From Phragmites australis (taxonomy: Eukaryota > Streptophyta > Magnoliopsida > Poales > Poaceae): a stretch of 64,000 nt of DNA. The notes under the pieces were generated by a model that was given only the letters and a program-made list of their open reading frames with translations, had not been told where the DNA came from and made no database searches. This document shows, piece after piece, positions 1-12,768 of the stretch (its first letter is position 1; the number at the start of each line of letters is the position of its first letter). The translations under genes were made by a program, and so were the position numbers. The stretch lies in assembly GCF_958298935.1 (NCBI RefSeq), contig NC_084938.1:5773501-5837500 (forward strand). Reading direction: 5' to 3'.

Positions 1-1960
1 TGATCACCGAGGTCACGCTCTCGCCGCCGTGTTCTTGTTCGCGGTTCATCCATGTTTTTGCTCGTATACAGAGCACAGCAGCTGGCTTATAACACATCAG
101 TTCCGCGCGGCACTCACGCCAACACCACGCCTCACTTACAGGTCGGGTCCACCCCAACACACACTGCATGCCCACTGGGACCAGACTAACATCCTTCTTA
201 TTGACATGCATGATCTATAGAAGCGCATCCTTAATTTGTATAATTTTCAGTTGATCTTAAACGCGACCTAACAAACTTGGATAGTTTTAAGCGGGACTAG
301 GGGATGCAAGTTAGTACTTAATGGTTAATTCTGTGTGACTAGTTTAGTTCATTTATTTTCTCAACTCAAGTATATATGTGAAGTAATACATCTTTAATTC
401 AACTGAGTGAGTTTTGGATTGATCCAATAATCCTAAAAAACAAAGCTTGCATCCCTATATAAGCAGGACCCATCAATAATAGAAATAATGAAATAATTAA
501 ACATGGGTGCATTGAACAAAATACACAAATAATGTTACAGGCTTGAACAGCTATATATGTTGCCTTTTCTATTAATTTGAGGGTGGACTAGATCATGTGA
601 TGATGCATGCATGGTTGTACGACGTAGACCACGTATACACGGGTGGATGGTGTAGCTTCCAATCGATGGTTCCATCAGTTTGAGATAGCTATAGCATATA
701 GAAAGATAAGCAATTGGTTACGTGACGTGAGTGGTTACCTGTAGTACTGCCAAGTAGCCGCAGGCATGACCTTTCCTTTTCTCCTATCTGCTGCCAATCG
801 ATGGTTACATCAGTAATTATGTGGTTAAAAATATTTTTTTATAATTCTCTAAAATAAACTATATGGAGGAAGTAATTTCGTGTGAAAAGTGAATCAAGTG
901 AAGTTACTTTTTTTAACTCCTAGCTTCTAGTTCGTTTCAGATAATCACTCCCACAGATTCCATTCAAAGAGCTGAAAGCTGCTATTTAGCAGCGCTTCCC
1001 TAATTTCAGACAGAAAGTTGTTCTGCGAGCTCTACTAAATAGATCCTAACTCTCGCTCGAAAATGTAAAATCACTCATACATGCATGCACGTATGTATCC
1101 AAAATTACTTGTGCCATGGATAGTGCAATAGTTAAATTATGAGATAAAAATGGTGCCAGGTTCGAATTTGAAAGTTTTTTTTTGTCAACCTTTGAGGAAT
1201 ATTTTATGGTGATGAGTGCTCAGCATGCAACTATGTCTACAAGAGGGAAAACCAATATTAATTCCCTGACACCTTTTGCTCCTAAGAAAAATTCCAGATT
1301 ATGGTAGCTACGCCTTTGTAGCGTCCCCGGCTCGAATCCGTTGCGATCGGGTAGCACGTGAAGAGGAAGAAGAAGCGTCGCTGGTCGAGCACGACACGAC
1401 GGATGCACACACGCGGTGCCACACGTACAGTGGCTGGTTCTTCCAAAATAAGGACCTGTCCGTGTCCCGTTCGTACTCGAGCACTGGAGAATTATTGATG
1501 CGTGCGTGATACACGATGCTTCACGCCGTGCTGTTCTCATTTGACGGCGGCAGCTTGCAACTGTGTGTATGTTGAAATGCCGAGATGATGCTTCTGTGTT
1601 GTTCAGACTTCAAACATCAAAGTTGATGGGGGGCGATGGATCGGACGTACGCGTACAGCACATGCGATCGAGATGGATCGCCATGGACGAGGTCAATCAC
1701 TCAAACGCTACATATATGCATGCACAATTGTTCCACGTTGTAGTATTATTGGTCTTCTAGATCTGTTCGTGGGGACGGAGTCAAAGACATGTCACGCGTA
1801 GGGAAGAAATAGTGTGTGCTTGCGTAGATCCTTTGTGATTTATTTCTTTTTAAACATTTTAATAAAATTTCCATGAATTATGAATCGACTTAGGCCTAGG
1901 GAAATTAACCGTAAATCTATCAAAAAAATACTACAAAATACAAATAGATAGTGGCAGATC
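1..1960. other. intergenic stretch, no gene recognised
   Basis: I see no ORF with a recognisable domain here; the open frames are short and overlap on both strands. Around 1115-1180 there is a tRNA-like phrase: a GGTTCGAAT B-box-like motif followed by a T-run, of the kind often carried inside plant transposons. Part of 660-790 is repeated near 8250-8610 (see findings). The GC-richer patch 1300-1560 has open frames on both strands, but no family match is apparent to me. Confidence 0.5.
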
Positions 1961-2099
1961 TAGGCCTAGGGCAACTAGGGCACTCCTACATAAACAGTGA
2001 AAGCAAACAAAATGTCACAGACAGTTTTCAATGATCAATCACTGACAAAATACCTAAAAATAGTTGCTAAAATAGACGTGTCTATAACATGTCCATATG

Positions 2100-3135
2100 T
2101 CTTAGTGTGCCAGAAGTCACAGACGATTTTTGATAGAACCGTCTGTGATAAGATATAGACTGACATAAGGAAAAATCGTTTGTGATGTATCATAAGACAT
2201 AGACAGATATAAGAAAAAGCCGTGTGTGATGTGTCATAAGATACAGACGGATATTAAAAAAAATCGTCTATAATATGAAGACATATACGGACATTAAGAA
2301 AAATCATATGTGATGTGAAGACATAGACAAACAATAACAAAAATCGTTTATGATATGTTATAAGACACAGATAGACATTAACAAAAACTATATCTGATGT
2401 GTCAGAAGACATATACGAATATTAAGAAAAAAAACATTTGTAATGTGTCAGAAGACACAAACAAGCATTAAGAAAAACTATATGTATCTATCGGGTAAAT
2501 ATTTTATGAAATTTCAAATGGAGTCAAATGAAGAAATTTTTTATATATAAATTATAGCTCTCGACAAGATCTATAAATTTGCAGCTTATAACCCTTTTTA
2601 TTTGAAATAATTTAAATACCCAAATAATTGTCAAAAGTCTTCGACAACAAGGGTCAAAAGGATAAGATATCCTACGTGTGAGGTTGGAGGTTACAGGTTC
2701 GATACCCACAAACCACACTCACGCGTATTTCGTGCAAAAAAATCATGTAACTTGTGTGATGAAATGACATGAGTCACGTGACGACATGGCCTAGGTGCGA
2801 AAAGATTTTTTATTTTTTCTACATCTAAAATCCTATTTTTCTAAGAATAGTATCATAGAAAGATATTAAGAAAAACGGTATATGTGATGTGTCATAAGAC
2901 ACATATTGATATTAACAAAAATTATCTGTGATATGTAAGACACAGTTGAACATTATCAAAAAATCATATATAATGTGTCATAAGACACAGACGGATATTA
3001 ACAAAACCATCTATGTATAGCTATGTTACAAATAGAGTATTACCTATCTATGACAATCTCGATATCATAGACACTTTTATAGAGACAAAAATTAAACCAG
3101 TTTGTGATATGATTTAATAACCGTCTGTGATAACT
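2100..3135. repeat. ~43-44-bp tandem degenerate repeat block, CACTA-like subterminal style
   Basis: A unit containing 'cataagacacagacgg' then 'atattaa.aaaa' and 'tgtgatgtg' recurs roughly every 43-44 bases from 2191 to 2480 (near 2191, 2235, 2277, 2318, 2360, 2404 and 2450). It recurs again near 2893, 2935 and 2979, after an unrelated spacer. The inverted form 'accgtctgtgata' appears at about 2143 and 3120. Short direct and inverted repeats of a CTGTGA core are typical of the ends of CACTA-type elements. A possible CACT-type terminus, 'cactcctacataaacag', lies near 1980. The spacer at 2685-2705 holds a GGTTCGATACC B-box-like motif. No transposase frame is visible. The element class is inference. 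Confidence 0.55.
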
Positions 3136-6100
3136 CGTTGTGAGGTGGTGGGGTCAAGGTCAGTGGATATATAGTTTCATGGAAATCGACAAAATAGGAA
3201 AAGTATTTGTTAGAAAAAGAGTAAAAGTATCCGTAACTTTTTTGAGCAAATTAAAACACACTAGTTCACTGGCTTGAATCGCTATTTTGTGTTTCTTTTT
3301 CCTTTCTTTTCTAGGGTTCGCGGGGCGCCAATGCATGGCCGTACGTATTTCATCTAAACTATAAAGGTGCGAATGTGTTTGATGTTGAGCACTCCATCCA
3401 ACCCTCCAGATTCAATCTAACGTCCCCCTCCCTCCCACCATATTCTGCCCCGGTCTGTTTCCTGCCTCCTCCTCCCACCTAATAAAAACCAAAAAAACCC
3501 ATCCGGAAAAAAAAAACCCGACCAAATTTGCGCCCTTCGTTACACCCTTCCTTATTGACAGGAATCCTAATTAATACTAATTGAATCCCTCTGATTTCTT
3601 CCCAAATCTCTCGCGAGGCGCGATCTCCTTCCACAGTTTTCTGATCCACACGCCGCCCCCGCGCGCCCTTCTCTGCACAATAGCCGTCGCGGCGATGATG
3701 AATCCCTGCTCCATCCTCACGCGGACGACCTGATCCGCCCGCACGAATAAGCCTCCGCTGCCCTGGTGATCCAGCACAGCGCTGAGGCCCTGTCCCGCAC
3801 GAGCGAGGATGCCCGGATCTGCCCATGCTAGAAGGCCCTTCTCTGTCCGCACGTCGACATCCTGATCCTCACGTGCAAGGACGCTCGGCTCCGCCCGTGC
3901 TACGAGCCCCTGCTCCGCCAGCGCGCCCTACTTTGCCCGAATGACTACGCCTTGGTCTTGACGGTACGCACCATCGAATCACCACTCATCCCCTCCCTGG
4001 GTCGTCGACCACTGGGTCTTCGATTGTGCTCCGCCACCAGCCACTCCACAGTGGAGCTCGACCTCCGCAGAGCGTGCAAGACCTCGACATCGCTTTCTCG
4101 CCGCTCTCACCCACATCTAAGGCGCTACCCAGCATGGCCACAGCTCTGCCCCAAGCGGCCATCCATGGATCCACCGGAGAAGCACACCAGCAGCAATGCA
4201 CAGCCGAGCAGAAAAGGCCACCCGTCTTCTTCAGCCCGATCTGCAGCCCCGCCGCCGCGTCCCCAGCCTGATCTCTAGCTCCGCCCCAGCCTCGTCGGCC
4301 TGCCATCCGGATCCTCGTCATCTCCGTCCCTGCCGCAGCCTCACCGGACTGCCACCCCTTCCTCGCCATCTTAGGCATTTCTGACGGCCGTCGGAAGCCA
4401 ATGTTGCCATTCTTGCCACCGTTGATGTAGAGTACACCAAGGAGGCCACCAACCAATCACAGCGATGTGTAATGGTTTGTCTTCTCAAGGCTGCAGGTGT
4501 GTACTTCTATCGTGCTCTGACTTTCCAGTCTTTGCTGCATTGTGCTTCATGCCTCCGGTTTGTGTTTGCATAGGATCAAAATAACTGCTGCTTCTATATT
4601 TCCTAATCGGTAGATTGGACCTATTTATTCTTTACCTGCTCCATCTGTTCATTTATTGGGTCTCCAGTCAAAAATGGTGAAAGCCTATAAGCTGAAGCAT
4701 TATATCCCGTTTGCATCTTGGTCTTATGCTCATTGAGGTAATTACAACTATTCTTGCGATTCGTTTCTTCAGTTGATTTGCAAGCTGTAGATAAATTCTA
4801 TGTTCTTTTACCTTTTCTAATGTTAGTTGGCAAAAATTAGTATGAGAGAACAAATAAACCTTAACGTCGAATTGGGTTTCTTAATGTATAGACAGTTTAT
4901 TGCGTCCCTCGCTTAGGGACCTTGGCAATGCCTATTGTTGTTTCTGACTAGAAAGTTTGTTGTGTCCTAAAGCGTAGCCCATTGAGTTTTGATGGTATAT
5001 AGATCTAACATGTGTGCTACCATTTACTCATTTGTGAGTAGCAGATTGAAGTGGATCGTGTTCTATCCATTTGGTCCTCGAAGTTCATTTACATATGTCA
5101 CGGTGAGAAGCAACTACTATAGGTGTGTTTCTCTTCTTATGTCTTCCATTCACAACTAGGATATTAGTATAGTACATTGATTCTACTGATTAGCTACAAT
5201 GTAATAATGAGGATTCAAAACTGGCAAAACATGATGGCTCTGCTTGAGAAGATGAGTGAGATTTTTTTTTGGGCTGGAATAGCCATTCTTTATGTTCCTT
5301 TTATGGAACAATCAGGTTCCATGTATGTTTTTTCATCCTCAGTTGTGATCGAGACATCCTGAGTAATTATGTGTGGGGTTGATACTTGGTATTAAAACTC
5401 TGGAAAGTTGCAACCTGTCAAATTTGAGGAGATCTGTGAGCAAGCTCTAGCATTTTACCTCAGGTTTTCAGTCTTTTGTGCTATTTTGATTAAATATGTC
5501 AGCTATGCCTAATGGTGGCATTGAATCCTCAGTGCAGATCTTGCAATGAGTAGAATAAGATCATGGCTTGGATATTTGAGACAAAATGAGTACATTTTGC
5601 ACTTAGAACTTGTCAAAAAAAATTACACAAGCTGCTTCCCCATGTATCGGCTTCTTGATTTTAGTCCCTAGCTGCTCAATGGGTTCACAGATTGCTTGTG
5701 TTTGGTGAATTGAATAGGGGGGATCAAATCAGCTATGCCCTTCGTTCTATACTCTGGAGCAAAATAGGCTACGATGTCCTTCACTTATGCACGCAGCCAT
5801 GCAGGTTTTTAGTTCCTCATCTATATATCTCTGATTGCAGTAAGAGTTTTGTTAGACATTTTTCTCCTCTGTTGTTTTGATTGCTGAAGTGGAGAGTAAC
5901 CAGGAAGCGAATGCTGCGACCTGCAATAGGGACTAAAATTAAGCAAGAATGTGCCATTTTTCTTAATCACTTGTAAATAAGATAGTATCATGCCACGGAT
6001 TATGGGGCCACATGGCACCAGACTGCAAAATGTGCTTCTTTCTTGATTACATTTTTCTTCTTAATTCTTGCTTACCTTTTATTGATAATCCTCCTCCCTT

Positions 6101-8250
6101 TAAATAGAGAGGTTACTTAACAACTAAGCAACTATTAGATAGAATCAAATATGCTTAAAGAAAACTAATCCCTAACAAACTCTAACTTATCTAATTTATC
6201 TGTAACTTAATGGGCAAGCTAACCGATCCTATCTCCAGACAATCGACATGACCGGATGCATTACAGCATGGGCAGCATCAAACCAGGAGGGAAAAGGGTG
6301 ATGGTGGCAAGATGTGGAGCTATTGGCGGAACAAAAAAAATGGGTAAGATTTGCTCATCTTCCTTCACCTCAGATTTGCCCACTCTTTGAAATTTGATTA
6401 CGCTACTGGATTTGTTACTTCTCAATGAAAATTGTTTGATACATTTGTATCAGCAGGTGAAAAGGAAGAACTTTACTTACTAGATATAATTGATTGTACA
6501 CATATTGTGATCCAGTGCAATTAGTAAATGGATAGATCTTCATATACTTCTGTGCTTAGATCTGCATATTTTTCCTGTCCTCTACTGTTCTAGGTTTTTG
6601 TGAGGTAGAATCGAATATCTTCAATTTGAATAAAAATCCTACATCTTCTTTCTTCAGTTTGTTTGACTATTTCTTGGTTAGAGAGTTGGATATGTGCTAG
6701 AACTGCCTAGGCAGTGCTAAAAAAGAAGTATCCCATGAATATGAATATTCTGGTTGCCATGTAAGCTGTCTTTGGTGTTTACATTTTTTTCATTTTCAGA
6801 TTACTATTTGCAAAAAGAAGAAGGTTGAAGAATACGACTTTCCATTACCAATTAATTTACACAGTTTTTCATTGCCACTTATGTTGTTTGAAACTACCAC
6901 TTCTCTTTTTAAAAGCAGCATGAGTTGACATTCCACATCATGAGTTTAGTTTCAGGGAGATGATATTCCACAGCATGAATTGTCACATCCAGCTAAGAGA
7001 AGGTTTTCACAGAGATCTCCAATCAGGTCTGCAACAGCTAGCACAACCAGTACAATATTGTTTCTTCTCCGTATAGGTTGCTGGCCAACACTCTATTCTA
7101 CTGGTCTGATTTGTTTCGGGTGTGTTTTCTTCGTCCTTCTTCTCATATGACATTCCCCATTTCAGAATTTCAGTTGTTTCACTTGTAACAATAGTGTTGA
7201 CCTTATTACTGTTTGTCTCCTTCTTTTTTTGTTATTTACAAAAGTGCGTTACATTATTAAACTGATGCAACAGTTGCATCACCCATGACATGCTGCTTAA
7301 TTGGCTCATTGTTTTTATTTGGCCGTTGCGAATTCAGCTGCTCAGGAGGTATGGCACTCGGATGCTGATGCACCCTAGACGCACATGAGAGCAGGACTTC
7401 TGACAACAACTTCTGAATTCATCTCTTCAGAAATAAAAAAAATGTTGTTGCTTCGGATACAATGACATGAAAACTCGCTATACTTTTATTTGTTCAGATA
7501 CCTTCAGAAACTACTCTACTGTTTCTGGTAGTTAGGTTTGTTGCTTGGCGAAAACATTTGATAGCTATCGTGGGATAAACTACCATATCTCTAAGTGCAA
7601 GTTGGTAAGATTGTATCGCTTGTTAATTAGTGTCGTCGTTTACGCTTTCCTAACATCTACCTTGTGCAGATTCTGTTGCCACATGCTCTCATCGGCAGCT
7701 ACATTCTGTTTACACTGGATATGGATAATAGAACACTTCCTATGTCCTGGTGGTTCAAAAATCCATTTTATCTAAACTATAAGTCCAAACATGAAAAGAT
7801 TGCCAAGAACTTTCGATTTGTTATGGAAGTAGCAAACCCTGATATGAACTATGATATCTTGAGACAACGGTTTACAATTCACACTAATCTTTGTTTTTGA
7901 CATGCAATGCATATGTAGGATGGCTATCAACTGAGAAAGCAGTTTTTGGTACACCTATTGAAATATAACGGTAAAGAATGTGAGGACGGCATCCCCTCCC
8001 GTGTACGGAAAATTGTCAAGTGCATTAGGCATTAGATATTTCTAAAGATAAATTAGTTGTGATATTATATTTGCACGTGACTATCTATTTAACCATATAT
8101 TACTTTTGTTTTGAGAAAAAACCATATATATTTGCTGTATCGTTTATTTTTAGTCTCGATGCCCTAAAATCATATCAGAATCTATACATATATATATAAA
8201 TTATGCGTGCGTGTCGCACGTGCCTGGCTACTAGTTGCATGAAGTGTTCG
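3136..8250. other. non-coding stretch with a C-rich block at 3400-4480, no gene recognised
   Basis: The 3400-4480 part is pyrimidine- and GC-rich and open in several frames on both strands (for example 3952-4278 + and 3986-4456 -). The translations are low-complexity Pro/Ser/Arg or Gly/Arg and show no domain. From 4480 to 8220 the sequence is AT-rich with only short ORFs. The C-rich block followed by AT-rich DNA could be the promoter and 5' leader of a decayed gene or a mobile-element internal region. I cannot decide between these. Confidence 0.4.
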
Positions 8251-8330
8251 ACCGATCGGTCCATCAGTTTAAGATAGCTATTTCTAGACAGGCTTCTTGG
8301 TTTTGTCGCCGTGGCCTCGAGTGCCAGTTA

Positions 8331-8574
8331 CTTCCTCTATCCTAAATATAAATTTAGTAGGACATTGACACGATCTGTAATAAGACTAATATCTATAGAA
8401 ACATATTGTTTTAAATAAAAAGAATTATATATTATAAAAGTATTTTTTATGATGAATCTAGTAACATCAATCATATGTTGTTAATCTATATGCTTTATTT
8501 TAGAAATTGATTGTCAAAACTAAAAACATTTGACTTAGGATAATCATAAATAGACTTATATTAGGGATATAGTA
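8331..8574. mobile_element. Stowaway-like MITE
   Basis: The left end 'cttcctctatcctaaatata' and the right end 'ttatattagggatatagtag' are approximate inverted repeats of the CTCCCTCCGTCCCAAAATA type common in grass Stowaway elements. The element is about 244 bp, AT-rich, without coding capacity, and follows a TA dinucleotide. It sits inside a segment that is partly duplicated from 660-790. Confidence 0.65.
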
Positions 8575-8899
8575 GCAGCTGGCGTGACCTATCCCTTTCT
8601 CCTATCTGCAAGGTTCTACTTAATCTTGTGCACTTTATTTCCTAGTTTTCTGCAACTTCTGATATATATGTTCCATGCCAAAAGGATTTCCTTTTCTGTG
8701 GCAGCTGCAATGACTAATAACTATTTTGATCACTGATCCAATTGCCAGCAACGCCAAATTAACGGAGGTTGATCTATGCACTAGCTAGTCAAATACTAAC
8801 TAGCATGTACCACAGCAAGTATACATCGAAATGGTGAATAATTCAACCTAGTCGACACCGTCCTATGTCATTAGTAAGTGAAAGCTCCAAGCTGAAACG

Positions 8900-9151
8900 A
8901 TGGCTTGCAGATCATGCATCGAGCATTGTTGCTTCCCATCTATTGGTGTTCAGAAAATTGAAGCCGAGACTGATTTGCTGGAGCTGATCAATATTTGGAT
9001 GAACCGGCAGAGCATAGGAACTCAGATTTCGCCGTTGCTTCAGCATATCCAGGAGCCGAGCAACAGGTTTAGTTATTTTAACGTACTCTGTTTTGTTAAA
9101 AGGGGTGCTGATATAGTGATGCATGCTTGCGTGCAAAACGTCGCTCTTTGA
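8900..9151 (+). pseudogene. RNase H-like (RVT_3 type) fragment
   Basis: The 83-codon frame reads ETDLLELINIW, then PLLQHIQE, then FSYFNVLCFVKRGADIVMHAC. This follows the C-terminal half of the plant RNase H-like domain, whose family pattern is ETDC..lvnlw, iLreI.el, f.f.hv.R.aN.aAH. The usual Asn before the Ala-Ala-His element is replaced by Asp (GADIVMHA). Only about half a domain is present and no partner ORF surrounds it. I read it as a relic of a non-LTR element or a captured RNase H-like gene exon. The start is not decided by any signal. Confidence 0.55.
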
Positions 9152-10044
9152 GTAGGCAGCATTCTGTGTGCCTGCAGAATGCTCCGCCGTTTCCTTGTAA
9201 CTGCCCAACTCAATCCATGTAACGACACTCCTTCAACAAAGTATTCTCGTTTTCTTCAGCGTTTTAATGATTTCCTTTCACGAAAGGATTCTCTCATTCT
9301 TTCCACTCTAAGATTACAAATGAAGAAAAATAAACGATATGAGAATACAAGAGGAATCAGGAAGAAAACAAAATGAAAGAAATATAGTTAGGAGATGATC
9401 TAAAGCTTCTGGTCTCGAGACAACCCTGCTAGGACCAACCAAACATCACCTGGAAGCAGAAATGGATGGAATCGTCCCATGCATCGGTTTGACAGTAAGG
9501 CAGTAACTATATCTCATTAGGTCCCAGTAATTGTTGTTTGTGCATCAACAGATTACGATTACATGGGTAATTCAAGGAAGAAAAAGGAGAACACTGAAAT
9601 ACGCGGTTGGTAAAATACAAATTCATCACACAAGTACGAGCGCATAACAATAGTTGACAGTAAAATTATATTGAGTAACAGCATGCGCAATATATGTCCA
9701 AGAACATAAAACCTGTAGGATGGTTGAGATCAACGGCTGGTCAGAATCTAATGCACTGACATGGCGTCGGGTCAACCTGGCATCCATGAGCTATCCCGGA
9801 CTCCATCTGTGCAACCAACCAATCAAGGAAGGACACAACAAAATCAAAAACAAAAAGTAAAGTAAATAAGATAACTGTATGTGCTAGTTGGTAGTAAAAT
9901 TAGTGGCATGGGCGTATACATATCGTATCCTATGTAATGTACCTCTCTAACTTAAGACGGTCGGAAATCAACAAATTAGCAAGCGTGCATACAGAGGTAG
10001 GCGGATAGATACCTGATGCTGACGTTGAATGCTCTAGAGTACTG
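9152..10044. other. no gene seen
   Basis: AT-rich sequence with short frames only; no domain, RNA gene or repeat terminus recognised. It is the 3' flank of the DUF594 exon on the minus strand. Confidence 0.5.
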
Positions 10045-10490
10045 TTAGTCTCCAGGAAAATGTAAGGCGTAGTATATCGGATAATGGGAGCGGTCATTAG
10101 AAAGCTCCATCCTGCCGAACAAGAAATCACCAATCCCATGGTGAGCAAGCAGCAGCCAGACAAAGGTGAGGAGCTCACCACCTCTAGCCAGCTGAGCTGC
10201 ATGCATCTCCGATCGCGACTTGGCGGCAGTGTACATGATGAGCCATATCCACAACTCCTTGATCTCCTCTAGTGTTTCCTTTCCTGGCCGGGGATTGATG
10301 CTTCCCACATCTCTCATGAACCCATCATCCGAAATATCGGCTTGCAACCTTTTCAGTGTAGCTACCACACTGGTACTGAGAGGCAGCAGGGAAGGGTGTG
10401 TAACCAGGAGGTGCATCATATACCGGGACAGTTTCCGGCAGACCTTCACCAAACCACGAATACCGCCTAATGATACATTTGCCTGGTATT
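10045..10490 (-). pseudogene. DUF594-type C-terminal exon, truncated gene
   Basis: The minus-strand frame contains KLSRYMMHLLVTHPSLLPLS, then an ELWIWLIMYTAAKSRSEMHA stretch, then LARGGELLTFVWLLLAHHG. These are the hallmarks of DUF594, the C-terminal domain of the large grass DUF4220/DUF594 membrane-protein family, whose function is poorly known. The N-terminal DUF4220 membrane part is not visible. The frame opens just after 'ataccag', a good 3' splice-site sequence, directly against the direct repeat that begins at 10490. It is either the last exon of a gene whose upstream part lies near 14.9-15.4 kb, or a gene cut by the repeat and copia insertion. The protein ends about 35 residues after GGELLTFVW, close to normal. 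There is no in-frame ATG at the left edge, so this cannot be a complete gene. Confidence 0.65.
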
Positions 10491-11123
10491 TGTTGTTTAA
10501 TGTGCGACAAAAAGAGCATTAACACAATCCCACATATAGAATAGAAACAGCATAACATGCCATAGATGATAAACATGATCTATTAAAATGAGCCATCAGT
10601 TGAGAAACAAAGAGATCATTCATTATGTATAAAAAACAGTACTGAACAACAAGTGAATATACCATCTCTCTTACACATGATATCACAAGAAAACAGTAGC
10701 AGTTCCAAGTGATAATCACAATAAACATGTGTACTAACAAATCTAAACAGCAATTGAATAAATTAGATAAAAGAGCTCTCAGGTGATTTGCAACAAATGA
10801 CCCCAGGACAATTAAAGTCTTGCCCCCTAAATATTGCAAGCTACACATCATAAATTGAAATGAATCTAAGCCTTTACTAGTTTCATAACCTGTATACAAA
10901 CTCTAGAAGAAACAATTAAGGTGACAATATTGTTGTTCTAAAAAAAACCAAATATTTCAGACAAAGAAGTCAGATCATAGATATAATCAGAACAACCACA
11001 GAGCATTAGTTCTCCAAATCAATCACTGACCCATCTGGACAGTGAAAGCATGAAGAACACCTATCGCACCTGACCAAAATGGATCAACAGCAACACCCAT
11101 CCAGAGATACAACAAGCTGAGTT
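10490..11123. repeat. left copy of the direct repeat (candidate 3' LTR on -)
   Basis: Begins 'ttgttgtttaatgtgcg' and ends '...acaacaagctgagtta'. It matches 14098-14773 over its whole length with scattered substitutions and small indels. Beyond it lie two copies of 'gagttatcccattctcgcct' (near 11118 and 11164), which are not shared with the right copy. Confidence 0.85.
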
Positions 11124-11227
11124 ATCCCATTCTCGCCTTATCCACATAATGGGATTGACTTAGAGTTATCCCATTCTCGCCTTCTCAACTTAATATTTAA
11201 GAATTACATCAGTCTCTCCTAGATCCT

Positions 11228-11647
11228 TCATATCAAAGTTCTGAGATAGTCAGATAGAAAATACTTGGTCTGGTTAATTATTTTCAGGTCCGTTCTAAAC
11301 AGCAATATGTCATCCACATACAAACATATAATGATACATCGTCCTCCACCATAACAATAATACACACAATTATCGACTTCATTAACACAGAAGCCGACCG
11401 AGATTAGTGTAGTATCGAACTTTTTATACCACTGCTTAGGGGCATGTTTGAGACCATACAGGGATTTGATTAACCTGCATAATTTACTCTCCTGTCCTAT
11501 TACCATGAATCCATCTGACTGTTGCATATAAATCTCCTCATCTAACTCTCCATTAGAGAAAGCGATCTTAACATCCATCTGATACACAAGGAGATTATGC
11601 GGAGCTACCAGCGCTAAGAGCACGTGGATAGTGGGCAATCTGGCCAC
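11228..11647 (-). pseudogene. copia reverse transcriptase fragment
   Basis: The frame shows the copia RT core: QMDVKIAFSNGELDEEIYMQ, then an LCRLIKSLYGLKHAPKQWY stretch, then CLYVDDILLF, the catalytic box that is YVDDML in most copia elements. The product would be the RNA-dependent DNA polymerase domain of the Pol polyprotein. It stops shortly after the YVDD box, and the remainder of RT and all of RNase H are absent before the repeat at 11123. The partner frames upstream are broken, so it is not functional. Confidence 0.9.
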
Positions 11648-12060
11648 AGGAGAATACGCATCGAAGTAGTCCTCACCTTCCTTTGCGTGAAACCCTTAGC
11701 CACTAATCGGACCTTGTACTTTTCTATAGTACCATCGGGTCTACGCTTTCTCTTGAAGATCTATTTGCAGCTGACCGACTTGCAGCCAACTGGGAGGTCT
11801 GCTAACTCTCAAGTTTCGTTAGTAATGATTGAATCCATCTCACTACGGACTGCTTCTTTCTAGTACTCCGCTTCTGGAGAATCGTATGCCTCTGAAAGGT
11901 TTCATGCTTCACCATCCACGACAAAGGTGACAAAGTCATCTCTCAGTGATTTTTCAATTCTTTGCCTCTTGCTCCTTCTAAGTTCCAATTCAGGAACCGT
12001 GTCTCCAACACTCTGAGGAACAGAATCATCAACTAAAAGATCATGGGTAACTACTTCCTT

Positions 12061-12666
12061 TTATCGCATAAGAAAGATGTGCTCAAAGAATGTAGCATCT
12101 CGAGACTCCATTATCGAGTTGACAGTAATGTCTGAGACATCAGAATAGACCACTAGTAATCTATAGGAGGTACTCTGGTGTGCATACTGCAGAAAGACAC
12201 AGTCGACAATCTTTGGTCCTAACTTCCTCTTCTTCGACAGGGGAACATGTACTTTTGCTAAACAACCCCATGTGCGAAGAAAGGACAAATTCGATTTTCT
12301 CTCCTTTCATCATTCATAAGGGGTTGCCTCGCGAATTCGAAGTGCAACCCTGTTCAGGACATAATTAACTGTGAGAGCAGCCTCACCCCACCATGAGTTA
12401 GCCATACCAGAACTTTGTAACAAGGCATTAACCAAGTCACAAATCGTTCGGTTCTTTCTCTCGGCTACTCCGTTAGCCTGTGGTGAGTATGGTGGCATAA
12501 ACTTATGGATTATGCCAATTTCTTCATAGAACTCGGAGAAATCCCTGGGAATATATTCCCCACCTCTGTCAGACCTCAGTCTCTTTATTATCTTCCCCAG
12601 TTGGTTTTTCACCTTAGCCTTATAAATCTTAAAATATTCTAATGCTTCATCTTTTGTCCTAAGCAA
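12061..12666 (-). pseudogene. copia integrase core remnant with tandem stop codons
   Basis: The frame carries LRSDRGGEY (second catalytic Asp) and PYSPQANGVAERKNRT (catalytic Glu) of the DDE integrase core. It then continues in the same frame through SFLRTWGCLAKV and KRKLGPKIVDCVFL, the conserved segment that follows the core in copia polyproteins. The two blocks are separated by two adjacent TGA codons at 12308-12313, just after ATPYE. G-to-A change of Trp codons, as expected from decay of methylated DNA, would explain them. The first catalytic Asp region upstream is not cleanly readable. Confidence 0.85.
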
Positions 12667-12768
12667 ATAGATATAGCAGAATCATGATAGCATCATCTAT
12701 AAGAGTAAAGAAGTATCTTTTGTCACCCTTAGTTAGTATTTCATTCATCTCACAAAGGTTAGAATGGA

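Noticed and set aside
3952..4456. Overlapping + and - ORFs in the C-rich block
   Set aside because: Low-complexity composition, open on both strands, no domain or splice context.
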